Shown here in pieces: positions 4,682 to 5,840 of a stretch of 5,840 nucleotides of DNA. The notes under the pieces are model-generated. The model ran no database searches. It had not been told where the DNA came from and saw only the letters and a list, made by a program, of their open reading frames with translations. Origin of the DNA: JACJYE01 sp964432875 (lineage in GTDB: Bacteria; Bacteroidota; Bacteroidia; Chitinophagales; Saprospiraceae); the NCBI GenBank assembly GCA_964432875.1, contig CAYSPJ010000227.1, forward strand, positions 1 to 5,840, read 5' to 3'. A program made the translations under genes and the position numbers. The number at the start of each line of letters is the position of its first letter. Position 1 is the stretch's first letter.

Positions 4682-5200
4682 ATGCCCACCCACCACCGCA
4701 TCATTTACATCACTGGCGTATCCGGCAGCGGGAAGACCACCATTGGGAAGCTGCTCGGGCAAGCCCTTGGCATCCCTTTTGCCGATGGGGACGACTTCCA
4801 CCCTCCTGCCAATATCGCCAAAATGCAGGCTGGTATCCCGCTGCAGGACGAAGACCGTTGGCCCTGGCTCGAGGCCATCCGCTCTTATGCCGCCAAGGCG
4901 GTGCTCGAAAGCTCGGCAGTCATTGCCTGCTCGGCATTGAAGGAAACCTACCGCCAAAAGCTAGCCGCGGGGCTGCCGGCAGGGAGCGTCTTCTGGGCCC
5001 ACCTCCAGGGAGATTTTGCCACCCTCCACCCCCGGCTAGCGGCCCGCCAGGGGCACTTCATGCCACCAGGGCTGCTGGAGTCCCAGTTCGAGGCTTACGA
5101 GCCGCCCAGCGAGGGGCTATTGCTAGATGTCGGCAAGCCCGCCGAGGAGGTAGTAGAGGAGATTATAAAGGCGCTGCAAGGATTCAAAACTGCCACCTAA
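4682..5200 (+). CDS. gntK: Gluconokinase (carbohydrate kinase, GntK/IdnK type)
   Basis: This enzyme phosphorylates gluconate with ATP to 6-phosphogluconate, feeding the pentose phosphate or Entner-Doudoroff route. At 172 residues it is close to the length of the E. coli enzyme. The Walker A loop is GVSGSGKTT (12-20). Family signatures follow: DGDDFHPPANIAKMQAG (35-51), DEDRWPWL (56-63), CSALKETYR (83-91) and HFMPPGLLESQFEAYEPP (125-142). All expected motifs are present. The gene starts 51 bases after pyrF, with neither a terminator nor a clear promoter in the gap, so read-through from the UbiA-pyrF unit is possible. No gluconate transporter or regulator lies nearby. Its last 17 bases overlap the 3' end of the convergent gene on the other strand. 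Confidence 0.95.
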   Translation: MPTHHRIIYITGVSGSGKTTIGKLLGQALGIPFADGDDFHPPANIAKMQAGIPLQDEDRWPWLEAIRSYAAKAVLESSAVIACSALKETYRQKLAAGLPAGSVFWAHLQGDFATLHPRLAARQGHFMPPGLLESQFEAYEPPSEGLLLDVGKPAEEVVEEIIKALQGFKTAT

Positions 5201-5768
5201 GCCCCAAGCTCTGCCCATCGAAGCTCAGCCCCTGCAAGAGTGGCTGCAAGCTGGCATTGCCCTGCGCTTGCCACAGATAAGCCCCCAGATCGAAAGCAAA
5301 GAGGAAAGCGCCCTGGAGGAGGATGGCCTTGCCGAAGCCCCGCAGGCGCTCGGGATTATCCTCCGTGCGGCGGGCACGCTCCATGAGGTACAGCCCGCCT
5401 GCCATATAGCCCACATCCAGGCCCGCATTGAAGAGGAAAATTTTCTGCAGCTTGTATTGCGCCTGGATGCTGTTGTAGAGATCCAGCTCTTCCAGCGAAG
5501 AAGCGCCCAGGTAGCCTGCCGTAGCCAAGCCCAGATTGATGAGGTTCCAGCCGGCGTTCATGCCGTGGAAATAACGGCTTTCGCCCTGCCGCTGCGAGGC
5601 CAGTGCCGTGCCGATAGCGATGTTGCCCACCGCCCAGCCCCCCAGGATCATCATGCTGGTTTTTTGCTTGTGCAGCCGCTGGGCGTTGAAATCAGTCAGG
5701 CTTTGGGCCTGCAGGCAGCCCAGGGCCAGGAGGTTGAAGAAAGCGAAAGCGAGGATGGTTCGTTGCAT
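5184..5768 (-). CDS. Uncharacterised exported or multi-pass membrane protein
   Basis: The product has 194 residues and its function is not known. Residues 1-22 look like a signal peptide (MQRTILAFAFFNLLALGCLQA), probably cleaved after LQA; the cysteine at 18 is not in a good lipobox. Four hydrophobic stretches follow: about 39-57 (MMILGGWAVGNIAIG), 69-89 (GMNAGWNLINLGLATAGY), 109-129 and 146-166. The motif FHGMNAGWNLIN (67-78) and the C-terminal F recall a small uncharacterised Bacteroidota family (I recall DUF6992, not certain). An A-rich leader with AAGGA lies 6 bases before the ATG. A weak -7 match (TATGCTTT, minus strand, 5782-5789) may be its promoter. The long plus-strand frame opposite (5268-5783) is its shadow: it lacks domain features, whereas this frame has a signal peptide and membrane pattern. 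The gene is convergent with gntK. Confidence 0.8.
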   Translation of the reverse strand: MQRTILAFAFFNLLALGCLQAQSLTDFNAQRLHKQKTSMMILGGWAVGNIAIGTALASQRQGESRYFHGMNAGWNLINLGLATAGYLGASSLEELDLYNSIQAQYKLQKIFLFNAGLDVGYMAGGLYLMERARRTEDNPERLRGFGKAILLQGAFLFAFDLGAYLWQAQGNASLQPLLQGLSFDGQSLGLRWQF

Positions 5769-5840
5769 CGTTTTCCTTACTAAAGCATAAAAAGGCAGAG
5801 GTGGTTCATAAAGGATGATGGATCGCCTGTCCCGCCGCAG

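Noticed and set aside
5268..5783. 171-residue plus-strand frame
   Set aside because: It is antisense to the minus-strand gene 5184-5768, which has a signal peptide and regular membrane segments. This frame has neither.

Overview
The window looks like a piece of a Bacteroidota chromosome, probably from the Saprospiria/Lewinella side of the phylum (the lineage is an inference). The evidence is two DUF1573 proteins of the type common in that phylum, A-rich leaders without clear Shine-Dalgarno sequences before most genes, two candidate promoters of the Bacteroidota TAnnTTTG type, and a Bacteroidota-style exported protein of unknown function. No complete mobile-element gene, tRNA or rRNA is visible.

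Positions 1-1640 hold no convincing gene but are full of repeats. A 73-bp sequence occurs twice (1-73 and 136-208, one mismatch), separated by a nested palindrome. A short piece of the same sequence recurs at 1478-1492, where the repeat-rich DNA ends. In between lie a chain of hairpins (about 412-497), a 606-bp block with inverted ends and further nested inverted repeats (529-1134), and a cluster of CCGTAGG-centred palindromes (279-291, 1329-1341, 1396-1408). From about 1500 the DNA becomes AT-rich and looks like a normal upstream region.

Positions 1677-2779 carry two tandem DUF1573 paralogues. Their 100-residue domains are about 71% identical, but the first has a lipoprotein signal and the second a plain signal peptide and a His-containing tail. 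Each is followed by a strong GC-rich hairpin, and the two hairpins share identical 12-bp arms.

Positions 2935-4630 carry a UbiA-family prenyltransferase and a type 2 orotidine 5'-phosphate decarboxylase (pyrF), 10 bp apart and probably cotranscribed. A gluconokinase (gntK) follows after 51 bp. Its 3' end overlaps by 17 bp the 3' end of a convergent minus-strand gene for an uncharacterised exported or membrane protein (5184-5768). The enzymes serve quinone or other prenyl-aromatic synthesis (UbiA), pyrimidine synthesis (PyrF) and gluconate entry into central carbon metabolism (GntK). They look like a housekeeping neighbourhood rather than one pathway. The least explained part of the window is the repeat-rich first 1.5 kb.
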